This document shows positions 27,611 to 40,194 of a stretch of 64,000 nucleotides of DNA, in pieces. Position 1 is the stretch's first letter. The number at the start of each line of letters is the position of its first letter. The stretch is from Quillaja saponaria (taxonomy: Eukaryota > Streptophyta > Magnoliopsida > Fabales > Quillajaceae): assembly GCA_029379385.1 (NCBI GenBank), contig CM055607.1:8928001-8992000 (forward strand), given 5' to 3'. A model generated the notes under the pieces. The model was not told the origin of the DNA and made no database searches. It saw only the letters and a program-made list of their open reading frames with translations. The position numbers were made by a program, and so were the translations under genes.

Positions 27611-28689
27611 AACAATTTATTTCTTTTCTTAATGGCCAATTTGAATATATGGGAAAAGAAAAAAACTTTTATTATTTTTGGTATCAGAGTATTCATCTTC
27701 AAATTTTTTTAATTTTTTTTATACTACAATTTCTTCTAAAAATTTTACATTCTTTTTTGTGTATGCTAAAAAAAAAGAAAAAAAAAGAAGATATCTGCAT
27801 ATATCTTTTTGTGTTTGGTCACCCGATATCTCAAATGCAGAAACAAATAGGTACATAGAAAGTAAATGGCAGATGCAGAAAAGTAAATGGAAGACGCAGA
27901 TGAAATAATATTTAATTTTTTTTATTTGATTATTATATGAGTCTGGAAAATACAAACATAGATAATTGAAATACGGAAAACAATTATTTAAAAAAAAATT
28001 GTATTTATTTAATTTTTTAATTATACCTATAAATACCTATTCAAAAGGATATTTTATGTTGAAAATTAAACTTGCATAAATAAAATCTTATTTTATAAAA
28101 AATATACTAACAATATTTACAATATATCAACTATATAACTCATCGATCTAAAAATCATCTCTTAGGTGTATCTTTGTCATCTTTAAAATGCATATATTAT
28201 ATATTTAACTTGATATGCCATGTAAGTTAAAAATAAGGAGCACTATAATCAATTTGACCGTCTTTTCTCTCTAATTCATTTTCTATCATAGTTTATTTTT
28301 TATTTTTAAATTGTATTTGTATTAAGGATTAGTACAATAAATACTTTTATTTTATATGAAATATTAGTAAAATAATTATATTTTATATTAATATAGTCTA
28401 TCTAATTTTCATGCATAAGTTAAAACTTGAATATTATAACATATGATAAATCAACTAATTTTCATATTAATTATTATTAGTTATATTTGATTATTTGTGA
28501 TGTAATTTTTTATTATTCAATATTTTATTTAATTTTTTGTGTATTTAGTAACTATAATTGGGAAAAAAAATTATATAATATATAAAATATTTAATATATA
28601 TAATTAAATATATGCATAATGCCATTGATTTCCATCATCGGTTGACTCCAATTAAACCGATGACAAATTTTTACCATAATGTTTTTAAA
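27611..28689. other. Spacer between MATE copies 1 and 2
   Basis: AT-rich and unique to this gap. It supplies all but the last 60 bp of the upstream region of the second MATE gene. It contains a 9-bp-arm inverted repeat at 28635-28663 and no gene. Confidence 0.55.
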
Positions 28690-28747
28690 ACATTGCCCGC
28701 GTCTATCTGAGTCTTCTACCTGTACCACTTCCTCTCTCTTACTAACA

Positions 28748-31700
28748 ATGGATAGAGAAGACCAAAAGGCATCTCTGCAATCCCCGCTGATTCAGATTTC
28801 TTTGGGAGATGGATTGGATGGTGTTAGGGAAAGAAACAAGGAAAAGGGAATTGAAAGAAATGAAATTTTTGAAGAAGTGAGAAAGCAATTTTGGCTAGCA
28901 GCGCCTTTGATGTCTGTGACTTTATTACAATGTTGTTTTCAAGCTATATCTGTAATGTTTGTCGGTCATCTTGGCGAATTGGCTCAATATGGGGCTTCAA
29001 TGGCCACTTCTTTGGCATCCGTCAATGGTTTCAGCTTATTGGTGAGTTGGATTTCATTCACTTTCAATTATGGTGGTCGTATTGTTCATGAATTTGACCC
29101 TCAATTTATTGTAAGCATGTTATAAAAAGGGCTGATTTTTTGAAACCAAAATCTGGAAAAAGAATCAAACTGAGGGATTGAGAAGAGTAAAGAGGGAAAT
29201 CATGCTCTGAAAGCTTGAATCAAAGACAAGATACATACTATTTGAGTAATTCTGGAACAAGGACTCAGGCGTTCTGTTTTTGGATTCTCAAATGACTCTA
29301 AGAAGTCATTCATTCCCCTTTATTTTAATTAAAGATTAAGAAGTAATTTAGGTGTTTTATTTCAATTACTAACAAATATGTTTTCTATTTTCAATTGACA
29401 TGCAAATGTGGAATTCACCTTGGAGGGGTAGCAATATATGTTCTTTCAAATCTAGGCCATTCATACAGCTTTTGCGTGGTATACCTGTTTCTTAGGTTTC
29501 ACCAATTTTTAGTTTTTAGTTTTTTTTTTTTAAACTTGGAGGAAGGGAAAAGCTGAAAAAGGAAACAAATTTATTGCTTACCTGAGGCAGTGGCAGTAGG
29601 AAAAGAAGAACAAGAAGTGTCAGGTTATGAAGTTGTTGATTACCGGTACAATATAAATGGGTACTTTAACTGCAGTTGTTCAAAAGAAAGGCAAGCAGTA
29701 GGTGACGAACTCCCCAGTATACAGATATTTGCATTTCAGTACATGAATACTACCTTAAGTTCTCTTGCTGCTATGATCGCATCTCTTTCAGGGTATTTTT
29801 AGAGTTTTATCGAATTAGTTGTTTAAATGCTTCTGTCATTATAAAAACTGCAGTAGATGATTTGAGTTTGCGTGATATTCTACCATGCAAGACACAGTTA
29901 CCTGTAATGTGTACTACATACTAATTGCAACTCCATTTCTCTATAAAAGAGTTTGACTGATATATGTAAAACTGTTCCACTAATGACTCTCTAGTGTATC
30001 TGTCATTTTTTTTAATTTTTAATTTTTTTTGGGTTTGGACAGCTAGGAATGGCAAGTGCTTTGGATACCTTATGTGGCCAGGCATATGGAGCAAAGCAAC
30101 ATCGCACGTTAGGCATACACATGCAGAGAGCCATGTTTGTTATTCTTATTGTTAGCATACCACTTGCTATTATTTGGGCAAACACTGGAAGGCTTCTAAT
30201 TGCCCTAGGTCAAGATCCTGAGATTTCTGCAGAAGCAGGACAATATGCCCGTTTTATGATCCCAAGCCTTTTTGCATATGGTCTTCTTCAGTGCCTAAAC
30301 AGATTCTTACAAACTCAAAACATTGTCTTTCCTATGGTGTTGTGCTCTGGAGTTACAGCTTTAGTACACATTTTTATATGCTGGATTTTGGTACTCAAAT
30401 CTGGACTTGGGACCAGAGGAGCTGCCTTGGCAAATAATATTTCTTATTGGCTTAATGTATTGTTGATGGCATTATATGTCAAGTTTTCTTCTTCATGTGC
30501 AAATACTGGGACGGGATTTTCAAAAGAGGCCTTGCAGAATATCCTCACGTTTTTAAGACTTGCAGTTCCTTCAGCTGTTATGGTTTGGTTAGTGCTATTT
30601 CATATACTTTACATGTCAACACAATATGAGACATTTGAAGGTAGTGTCATACTGTGTAGGACCCTATTGCCTTTTACTATGACTGTTTTCCCAAAACTTT
30701 TTTCGGTAAATAATTGTCTACTTTAACATGAACAGCATGGAAATGTGGTCATTTGAAATGATGGTTCTTCTAGCAGGTCTTCTTCCAAATCCCAAGTTAG
30801 AAACTTCAGTGCTTTATATCAGGTTAGTTTCATCCTGAATTTGCATACTGATTTACTTTGGCTTTGAATATAAACTGACCTTCTGAATATGTTTCTTTGT
30901 TCAAACTTTATAGTAGAATCTTCTTGTTATTATCTTCACTGACTTCTATTTATTCATTACCAGCCTAAATACAACGGCAATAGTTTGGATGATCCCCTTT
31001 GGCTTCAGTAATGCCGTAAGGTGAGAACTGTTGAAATATTATTACAATCTCTAAAATCAAAAGTCTTGGAGACTCAGACTTTTATAGAAATTAGAAGTAA
31101 GAACATTCTTTAAATACATAATCTGTTTGACATTCTCTTAACTGTGCTTTGACCTTTAAAAATTGTCATTTGCTTTATTCTGAATCAATTTCTTTGATGT
31201 GTTTCATGATTCATTACAGCACTTGGGTCTCAAATGAATTAGGAGCTGGTCATCCACGAGTTGCACGTTTATCTATGTGTGTTGTCTTAATTATGGCTGT
31301 TATTGAGGGTACATTAGTCGCGACAGTACTGATTTTTATAAGTATTTGGGGCTATGCTTATAGCAATGAAGTTGAAGTTGTCAGATATGTGGCAATCATG
31401 ATGCCAATTCTTGCCGCATCCAACTTCATGTATGGACTCCAATGTGTTCTTTCAGGTATCTCTACTTTCTGAAAACTCATTATTATTGGCATCAATATAT
31501 AAAAGGCTGAAAAGATGATTGCATACAGGAAATTAGAAAAAAAACATATCATAACAATTACTTCCTCATGCTCACCTGCATTCTTTCTGGACATATCGTT
31601 TTTCTTGCTCCTTTGTTTATCTTTTATACATTATCTAATATCTTAACAAAACCCGGCATAAAAGAAAGCCTTTAACATTTTTGCATGCTATGAAGTGGAT

Positions 31701-32304
31701 TTTCAGTTAATGATACAGAATGAATGATGTGCTGCTTAGCTAATTAATCAATAATCAGTATCATGATTTTTTGAACTTCAATGTAGGAATGGCTAGAGGC
31801 TGTGGTTGGCAGAAGATTGGTGCTTTTATTAATCTTGGATCCTATTATTTAGTTGGGATTCCATCTGCTGTTTTATTAGATTTCGTCTGGCACATTGGTG
31901 GGAAGGTAAGAAATTTCTACTCCTTTCTGTCATACTCTTCTACCTCTTAGACATTTTCATTAAAAAATCACATAAGAATTACAACGCCGTTGATGATTTG
32001 TATAGGGGCCCTGGCTGGGGATCATATGTGCACTCATCGTCCAAGTTTCATCTTTTTTTATTATAGCCAGACGCACTGACTGGCAGCAAGAAGTAAAAAT
32101 ATTGCCTCTGTCCATATAATTTTCTTGTTCGTCTGCTTGTAGTTGTGGGCGTGTTTTGTGTTTCTTTTCTAAATATAATTCTTTCTTTTCCAGGTGAAGA
32201 AGGCCGGAGACAGAGTGTATGATTCACTATTCCCAGACAGTGTTATTAAAGGTGCACTTGAGGCGCGCCTTATGCTCAAAAGGCGAGAGGTTACAGCCCT
32301 GTAG
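28748..32304 (+). CDS. MATE efflux transporter, copy 2, with transposon-derived C-terminus
   Basis: Same family and exon structure as the gene at 23564. Exons: 28748-29041, 30043-30587, 30736-30822, 30964-31020, 31220-31455, 31787-31905, 32006-32092, 32194-32304; GT-AG, in phase, 511 aa. Exon 5 is one codon shorter than copy 1. The last exon reads [14 protein letters not shown] like copy 1, then runs into a hAT-like element at 32238. It takes its last 22 or so codons ([19 protein letters not shown] and three more) and its TAG stop at 32302 from the element. Copy 1 would have ended six codons after the same proline. The transporter core is intact. Known: the MATE C-terminal tail is cytosolic and often short. 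Inferred: a working transporter with a new basic tail. The ATG at 28748 is preferred over an in-frame ATG at 28679 because it aligns with copy 1. Confidence 0.88.
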
Positions 32305-32763
32305 CCTCTTGCCTCTACACCCCTTAGACGAGGCTCATTCACTCATGCTTAGCCTAGCCCCTTCTGGTGCCTATCTAACCCCCTCAGGCTTGCGTCTAAT
32401 CCACTCAAGCACGCACTTAGACTCTTAGCTGACTACTTGTTGGACCTACCAGGAATTTAGAAAGCAAAAACACTAATTTTATTGTTTTTGGCTTAGAGAT
32501 AGTTTTTACTTGTTGAGCTTAGTGGACTACATGATGAACCTCGTCTTTAGCTAATTTTTTTCTTTTTTCACTTGGAATTTTTGCCTATAGCTATTATTTC
32601 CCTATTTTTACTCTTTTATAACATATTGACCTAGATTTTACTTGATACAAGCCTGCATTTCTTGTTCGTAGCAATTTTTGTTGTTTTCTTTTGCAGGGCG
32701 CCTAGAACCAAGGTTCCAAAGACCCCTTGCGCCTAGGTGTGCCTAGAGACTTTAATAACACTG
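32238..32763. mobile_element. hAT-like non-autonomous DNA transposon in the last exon of MATE copy 2
   Basis: 526 bp bounded by perfect 14-bp inverted repeats, CAGTGTTATTAAAG at the left and CTTTAATAACACTG at the right. The flanking octamers TTCCCAGA (32230-32237) and CTCCCAGG (32764-32771) match at six of eight positions, consistent with an old 8-bp target duplication as in hAT elements. The empty site is visible in MATE copy 1 near 27030-27048. Both ends have GC-rich subterminal sequence (GAGGCGCGCC, GCGCCTAGG). No transposase frame is present. Confidence 0.88.
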
Positions 32764-34426
32764 CTCCCAGGGAAGTAGTCTCATGATGATATGGTTCTCA
32801 AATCTCCTAGACGAAGATCAAATAATCCTTGCATAAGTTGGATTCTATTTGGATAAAAATGGAAGGAATGACAATACAATCTCCTGTCACTTCACCAAAT
32901 TTTGTAAACTTTCACAATAACAAAATTATTATCAATGACATATTATATTTTGGATTTGAATCCTTCATCTCTAAATCCATTGTTATTATTAATAATAAAA
33001 ACACTAGAATTACTATTATTACCTCTGTTTTTTTTGGTAGCCGCTGACTCTACCTATTTCTAAGAGGCAAGTCTTACAGCTCGATTACATCAAATACACA
33101 TTAGGTTACAAGGAACTCTTCATTGTTTTGGAGGCACACAATCTGCAGGGAATTGGGTGGCTCACAATGCCGTGTATAGAACTATCAATGTAAAAAATCT
33201 GATCGATTAGATGTCAAATTTTTTTCGTCTCTCCTAAACTTCCTTTTGGTTTTGTTTTAAAGTTTCATATATATTAGTTAACTCCACCTGTTTTGAGTTC
33301 CTTAATACAATTGGTTCCAAAACCGGATAATAAAGAAGATTTGCGGTAGGTTGACTGTACAAAAATATGAGAGTATTTCAAGTTGGTGGAAAGAAAACTA
33401 GAAGACTAAAAGCTCCATTATTAGAAACGATAAGGAAAGACGTGAATGAAAGATCTATGTGATTACGACTAACCATGGACATGAATTAATGAAGGAAAAG
33501 AAATCATGTAGAGGATATCATGTAGAATACTTCAATAATTTGAGATTAAGGCTTACTGTTGTTGTACATATATTACTTGAGAAAACTTGGGATTTACATG
33601 GTTATATTTCGTTTTCTTATTTCTTCCTATTAAAGAATCTTAGTATTCTCTTGTCAGTTTTAATTAAGGATCCAGAATAACACTCTAGATCTCTTGGGCA
33701 CTTATTCATCATAACAACTTCAGGTTCAATGCTATTAAAATTTATAGAGTTCTAAGATGCTGAACTAACAATAGGTTTAAAGATCTGATACAAACTTTGT
33801 TTCCATCGTCTTTCTTTATGGAAATTTCTTTTTTCTATCCAAAAACCTATTTCCATCCTCATATGCCTATATGGTTACCCATTAGAAAATGGGGTTAGCC
33901 CATTTTAGAATGTGACTGTTCTTTCAGTGAATGAGATTAAAACAAAATCTTTCATGACTGAATAGAGCATTTAAGGGTCATTTTCTCTAGTTTTTTCTTG
34001 CGCTAAAGAAAAACCTTCTCATGTATCTTAAATCTCTCGAATTTTATACCTTTTAGTTTCTCTTTTGAAATATTAAGTGAAAACTTTTCCCATATAAAGT
34101 AATTAGTTTTCCATACAGCCATGGTCCATGTCTGCCTCAATTTGAATATAAAATAGGCCCATAAACCTTTCATCCTTGCATACTGTCATTCTTCTCAAGG
34201 ACCTGATTTCCCTCAAGTCCTTGTTGGTAACCCGTCTCCCCATTGGGTTTTCAATAATCAAATCCCAGAAAATGAAACTCAACTAAAGAGATTGACAAAC
34301 ATGAGGGGATCAAAGAAAATGAGATTCTTCAGAATAGCTCTATTACATGCAAGCTGCGACACTCATATATAGTCTATTGGCACAGAGAAATTAGGATGAA
34401 AAAGTGAGGAAGGCTCTGACAAAAGA
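32764..34426. other. Former 3' end of MATE copy 2 and spacer
   Basis: 32772 to about 33370 matches the 3' flank of MATE copy 1, including the original stop region GAAGTAGTCTCATGATGATA. The rest, to 34426, is AT-rich and without a recognised gene. Confidence 0.6.
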
Positions 34427-36567
34427 ATGGGGAGAGTTTGGAGAAAGGAAGAGGTGGAAGAAGTGAAGAAGCAGTTATGGCTAGGAGGGCCACTCTTATC
34501 TGTAGGTCTGTTACAGTACAGTGTGCAGATTATATCTGTGATGTTTGTGGGTCATCTTGGTGAATTGGCTCTGTCTGGTACTTCAATGGCAACTTCCTTT
34601 GCATCAGTTACGGGCTTCAACTTGTTAGTGAGTTGGGCAAGCAACGCAATTAGTACTACTATAACTAATATTTCTTTATGTTGACAAAAGAAAAGCTGAT
34701 TTTATACGAAATGGATTCATTTGTTGGTTTCGTCCTAAGCTTTCAACCACCATTTCCATTCTTCTCATTTTGTGATCAGATGGGAATGGCCAGTGCATTG
34801 GATACATTGTGTAGACAGTCATTTGGAGCAGCGCAACACCATATACTTGGCATACACATGCAAAGAGCTATTTTTGTGCTCTTATTTCTTAGTGCATTTC
34901 TAGTAATACTGTGGGCATGCACAAAACATATTCTACTTGCCATGCACCAAGAGCTACCGATAGCAGAGGAAGCAGGGGTTTATGCCCGTTTCATGATCCC
35001 AGGCCTTTTTTTATATTGAATTCTTCAGTGCATTGACAAGTTTCTACAAACCCAAAACATTGTATTTCCAATGGTGCCGACCTCTGCAATAGCGGCTTTG
35101 CTGCATGTCTTATTCTGTTGGATTTTAGTATTCAAATTGAGCCTTGGAAGGAGGAGCTATAGCGAATTCAATATCATACTGGGTAAATGTGTTATTGATG
35201 GCCCTTTATGTGAAGTTCTCTTCTTCATGCAAGAAATCTTGGACTGGCTTTTCAAACAAAATCCCTGCACAATATTTTTGAATTCCTTAAGATTGCAATC
35301 CCTTCAACTCTTATGCTCTGGTAAGTTCTTCAACTCGTATACTATTTTAACCCTGAAACTGGTTCGTTAACATATTTGTACATACACACTGATATTGTAG
35401 TTCATACTGATTCTTCTTAAGCAGTTTAAAAGTGTGGACGTTTGAACTAATGGTCCTCTTGTCCGGTCTTCTTCCTAATCCGAAGTTAGAAACTTCTGTG
35501 CTTTCTATATGGTTAGTAAGCCAAAACTGTTACTTAATAAATAGTACTCTTGAAATATCTCGGCCTTGTCTTAGTGTCTTACTTATGCTTAATCCAATAG
35601 AAATATCACTTCTTCTTTTTCACAGCCTCAATACATTTGGACTGGTTTGGATGATTCCCTTTGGCCTCAGTTCTGCTATAAGGTACCTTGAGCTAACTGT
35701 TTCCCACACTATAAATGTCATCTGTTATATGTCTAAGATCTGTTATGTACGTAATGACTTAGAACCATTCCTCTTACAGCATACGTGTCTCAAATGAACT
35801 GGGGCTGGGCACCCTCAAGCTGCAAGTCTAGCAGTACGTGTTGCTTTGGTCATTGCAACCACTGAGGGAATTTTAATAGATCAATCATGATTCTGCTAAG
35901 GAACTTTTGGGGCGGTTTTTACAGCAATGAAAAAGAAGTTATAAAGGCATGTAGCTGTTATGGTGCCAATTCTTGCTACTTCTAGTTTCCTAGATGGAAT
36001 CCAAAGTGTGCTTTCAGGTATTATGCCTACGTTCAGACACTATTTTGCTTTGGTCTCATTATTTAAATAACATAAGATGACAGTATTTCAATCTGCGAAT
36101 TCAGGCATTGCCAGAGGATCTGGCTGGCAGAAGATCGGCGCATGTCTGAATCTAGGATCATTTTATCTTGTGGGAATTCCATGTTCTATTGTATTAGCAT
36201 TTGTTTTCCACATGAAAGGAAAGGTAACTTAAGCCTCTCCATGTTCTTTCTTATCTGCAGAAATGATTTTCACTAAATCCTTCCTGATCATTTTGCTTTC
36301 CTTAAATAGGGACTCTGGTTGGGGCTTGTATCTGCCTTTATGGTTCAAGTTCTATTATTTCTGTTCATTATAATACGAAGTAACTGGGAGAACGAAGTAA
36401 GGCATTACATAATTCTTTATGCTAAAATTCTTTTTTGTTTCTTTCTGTTACTCCTTCTTCATTCCATTTCAAATTCTCTCTCTCTCTTTTTTTAGGCAAA
36501 TAAGGCAGCAAAGAGAGCTCAGAACTCAAAAATAATTCCGAACACGATGCCAAGCAATCAAATATGA
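34427..36567 (+). pseudogene. MATE transporter pseudogene
   Basis: All eight exons of the family are recognisable: 34427-34627, 34780-35320, 35425-35511, 35626-35682, 35780-36017, 36105-36223, 36310-36396, 36496-36567. The splice sites are still good. The reading frame is broken. Exon 2 has a TGA at 35017-35019 where the relatives have Gly (FAYG), and is 4 nt short overall (541 versus 545), with the frame lost after FKLSLGRR near 35150. Exon 5 is 1 nt short (238 versus 239), lost in the ELGAGHP motif near 35805, and shows further small indels. The N-terminus (MGRVWRKEEVEEVKKQLW) resembles the gene at 40195 more than copies 1 and 2. Preserved splice sites and length suggest fairly recent inactivation. 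Transcription is possible; a full transporter is not. Confidence 0.9.
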
Positions 36568-39500
36568 ACATGTAAGAACTTCATCAGTAACATTAACTGG
36601 TATGTTACATTATTACCTCGATTGTCAACCTCCCTACAAAATGTAAGAGATAATTGTAAGACCTTGGAAGTACTTTCATCAGTTCCTGATAGGAAATAAA
36701 TAAATAAAAGCAATAAAATATGATCTGAAAAGATATTGTAGTCCGTATTTGAAAATCATGTTTATATAGCATCTCTGGTAATGAAGAAGCAGCATGCATT
36801 TACATATCCCTGTATCATTTTTTTTTCTTTTTCTGTTTCTTGGATAAACTGAGATTTCACTGAGCAAAACATTTCAGACATACAAATGCAACTGTCTTGC
36901 TTCGGAATTGCACCAGAATCCAGATACCAAAGAACTGGCACCTACTAATTAATGGTCACTAACATCAATGCTCATATCCAGAACTTACAAATTCCATTCA
37001 TTTACAAGTTTTACATTCCTGCTAGTTAGACTAGACTTTTCAAGATCAACCTTTCAGTATTTAATTTAGATTTTTAGAACTTACTATTTTCATCAATTTT
37101 AAGAGACTATTGAATTAGTCAGCAAGATTAGGTAAACTATTGTGGCAATACTTTCATCAATTATTGTTTAAGTTTTTGTTGAAAGTTCCCTGAGCTTTAT
37201 GCTCTCTATTTGGGAGAGGAGAAAATTGGAGAAAAGAAATTGAAGAAAAATAAGAGAGAAAATTAATCTACAATCCACCGTTCATTTGTCAGACTCAAGC
37301 GACAATAATCTAACAAGTGCAAATGTGCAACCCATTTGTTTACTCAGAGGCAGGGGAGAGGCAGAGTGACTCAACGCTTAGGAAGAAGCAGGGGAGAAGA
37401 ACAATGATGTAGTGCTATTTCAGCACCAATATATGAGATAATGTCTACTTTGGCCAGTCATATGTTTGTTTTTTCCACATTCACACAATTCTTACCATGT
37501 TCCTGTATTGAATCATTATGGATTAGAGTGATTAGCTACAAAAGATGAATTGTTGAGCATAAGCAAATTATCTAAGGTGGGTAGCTTAGAGTCTGAAATG
37601 CTCCCCTAAACAACCATATCTCTTTTCTCATATGAATACAAGTAAGATTTCTGAATTACTAAATACAAGTAATATGTCAAGCCAATTTTCTTCTTTTGCA
37701 AACCCATTTTGAGAAACTAAGTTAAATAGCTTCAAGTCCCACGCTCCTTTTTCCATTTACTCAAGCTCAATGGGGCACCACTGGCTTTGCCACCACAAAC
37801 ACAGACTCTAGCAAGGCACTTCAAATTCTTGTTTCCCTATCCAGGACTGAAACCAGTGCCCCTTCTTCCCTGGTCCCTGCTTTATCTGCCAGCAATTGTG
37901 TGGAGTCCAAAGGCTCAATGAGGAAGAAAAAAAAAAAGGGAATTGAAAAATAGTCCCGAAAGAGAAAGAAGAAAGCAATTGGGTTGTTACTAGAATGAAA
38001 GTTGCAGGGTTTCACTTTTAAACATCTATTGACCCACTTCTTCAACCACTTTTGGATTTGTTTTAATGGAGTCAGTTTAGATTACCTACTAACTCTTTCA
38101 TGATCCAACACTTCACAAAGTGTTTACGTTAAATCTGCAAATAAGACTTGTCATTCTTATGCTTTTGGAGGAGATACAGGCTGTTATTAAGATTGCAATG
38201 TGGCTATAAAAGATATTAGCTAGCAGCTTCATACCCGGCAGTAGGTATTATCTTATTAAGCATTTAGAGGACTTAAATTTTGTTTCTATATCTGATAGTT
38301 TTCTTAACATTATATATCTCCAGTTTCATTTAATCCAATTTTCCCTTGCTTTAACTAGGTTTTATGGCAACATGCACATGTTATTCATAAATATAGTAAT
38401 TCCTTTATGCCTTACGATAAACATGTTATTCATAAGTATAGTAATTTCTTAATGCCTTGCAATAACAGAGCAATTCTGTTTTAGCCCTGACACATTTCAA
38501 CATTAAACTAAAGCCAACACTGTCATAATAAGGAAAGGAAACATCTAGGTGCACCAAGAGATTTTCCTGTAGAAATCTTCCAATAAGAGGTGAACTTCAT
38601 TCTTTTTAGATGATAGTCATGTATGGAGTGAGAAAGTCGAACAAAAAATCAACTCTTAGAAGATAAAAATTGTTTATATAATAAGTCATATGTTGTTTAA
38701 CAATAGCCTTAATGAGGGCATACCTATGCATGGGAATCTAAAATCTTACACAAATATTTGGGAACTAGCTAGTTAGTACACAATCAAACTTATATACTGG
38801 GGCTGGGAGATTCCACTGAAAAATAAACTCAAGCATTAATGAGGTGTAGGTGGTCCTGAGTCCTTATCAGTCCACCCTCATGTCTCAAAGTGACACAAAC
38901 ATGTGATTGACAAAAGGGTTTTATTTGGCTTTTCCCTTATAGAAGATGTGTGTGGCACTAAAAGAATTGCTTTGAACTCTGAGTAGTGTATACGGTGCTC
39001 TCATGTTTAGCAACTATATATACAGATGTATGTATGCAATTTACTCTCAATTTGATGCAGAGTCATTTACTCTCGCAGTGTCCTGCTACAGATGTAGTTC
39101 GCAAGTTTCACGGGCTAAGAGATACATCACAGTCATCACTCATCCATGCATGTTTTATTAATCACAGAGAAAAACAACATATTGGTCCCTACGAGTTCAC
39201 ATGAAAAAGATAACAAATCAAACTCCCAATCATCAACTCGTGTTAGATTGCCAATTAATTTAGTTTAACTGGTAAAGATATCGAACTTAAACTCGTAAAA
39301 AATTCAAGCCCATCAGAGATTGATCCTTTAGAGTGACTGCACAGAAATTTTAACTCTAATTTAAAAAAAATTGTAATTATGATCACAGTTGCAGCAAACA
39401 TACACTAGTTGTACCATATGCATGTCAAAACAGAGTTGAATTTGATATACGATGGTCTATGAAGACTGGTCTGAAATAGTTTCTTGTGGAAATTAACAGC

Positions 39501-40194
39501 AAAAGAGACTTTGATTTTCTGCTTTAAGAGTGTTAAGTAAGGTACGAGTGACGATCGATCACTCATTACACCCTCTTGGCCTGTTTGCTTTTCTGGGTCT
39601 TTTTATGGAGAATGTATGGAATATATGAAACATGACCAATTTAGTGAAACACTAAAACTGCGTTTAAGGATATTCATTTTTGTACTATAATGAATGTATA
39701 ATGAAATCAAGTTTGAGATGATGTTTGGTACCCTTGATGAAATGTTTAGTTTTGTTCTTTCACTTTTTTATTTCAAGAATCAAGATTGATTACTAATTAA
39801 GGTCAAATTTGGGATAAAGTTAAAGGCTTGAGATTCAAAGACTTGAGCATAAAAAATAAAGACGTAAAAAGAAAGAAACCAACCAATTACCATACCAACT
39901 CTCCTGTATTAAATGTTATTAAATGTAATGTAATTTTTTTAGGATACTAACATTTATTGTTCGGCAGAAAACACCAAAATCTCTACCCAAAAAAAAAAAA
40001 GAAAGAAAAAGAAAACACCAAAATGATTAGAACTTGAAAGAGTGAAATTTGAAACAATACATACGTGTTGCTAAGTACAGAACTGCAAATTACTAGCTGG
40101 GACCCTCATGAGTGTGGGTCCCAAAGTTAGTAGGGAAATATAGGATTGAACTGAGGGGAAGCTGGAAGGGACAGAAGCAGCAAAGATTAGAATT
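36568..40194. other. Intergenic region between the third and fourth MATE genes
   Basis: About 3.6 kb without a supported gene. It contains a 45-bp tandem repeat (38376-38465). Just upstream of the next gene is a short inverted repeat GGGACCC...GGGTCCC (about 40100-40123), whose right arm lies in GTGGGTCC, the complement of the class I TCP consensus GGNCCCAC. Confidence 0.55.
38376..38465. repeat. Two-copy tandem repeat, 45-bp unit
   Basis: 38376-38420 and 38421-38465 both start ACATGTTATTCATAA and share the TAGTAATT and ATGCCTT blocks, with a few substitutions between the copies. No function evident. Confidence 0.75.

Larger units (their letters stand above)
28690..33370. repeat. Tandem duplication, MATE copy 2
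   Basis: Partner of 23507-27610. Longer because of a 526-bp transposon at 32238-32763 and a few small indels. Borders estimated by eye. Confidence 0.88.

Noticed and set aside
38986..39204. 72-codon open frame between MATE genes
   Set aside because: Short, no motif and no supporting context.
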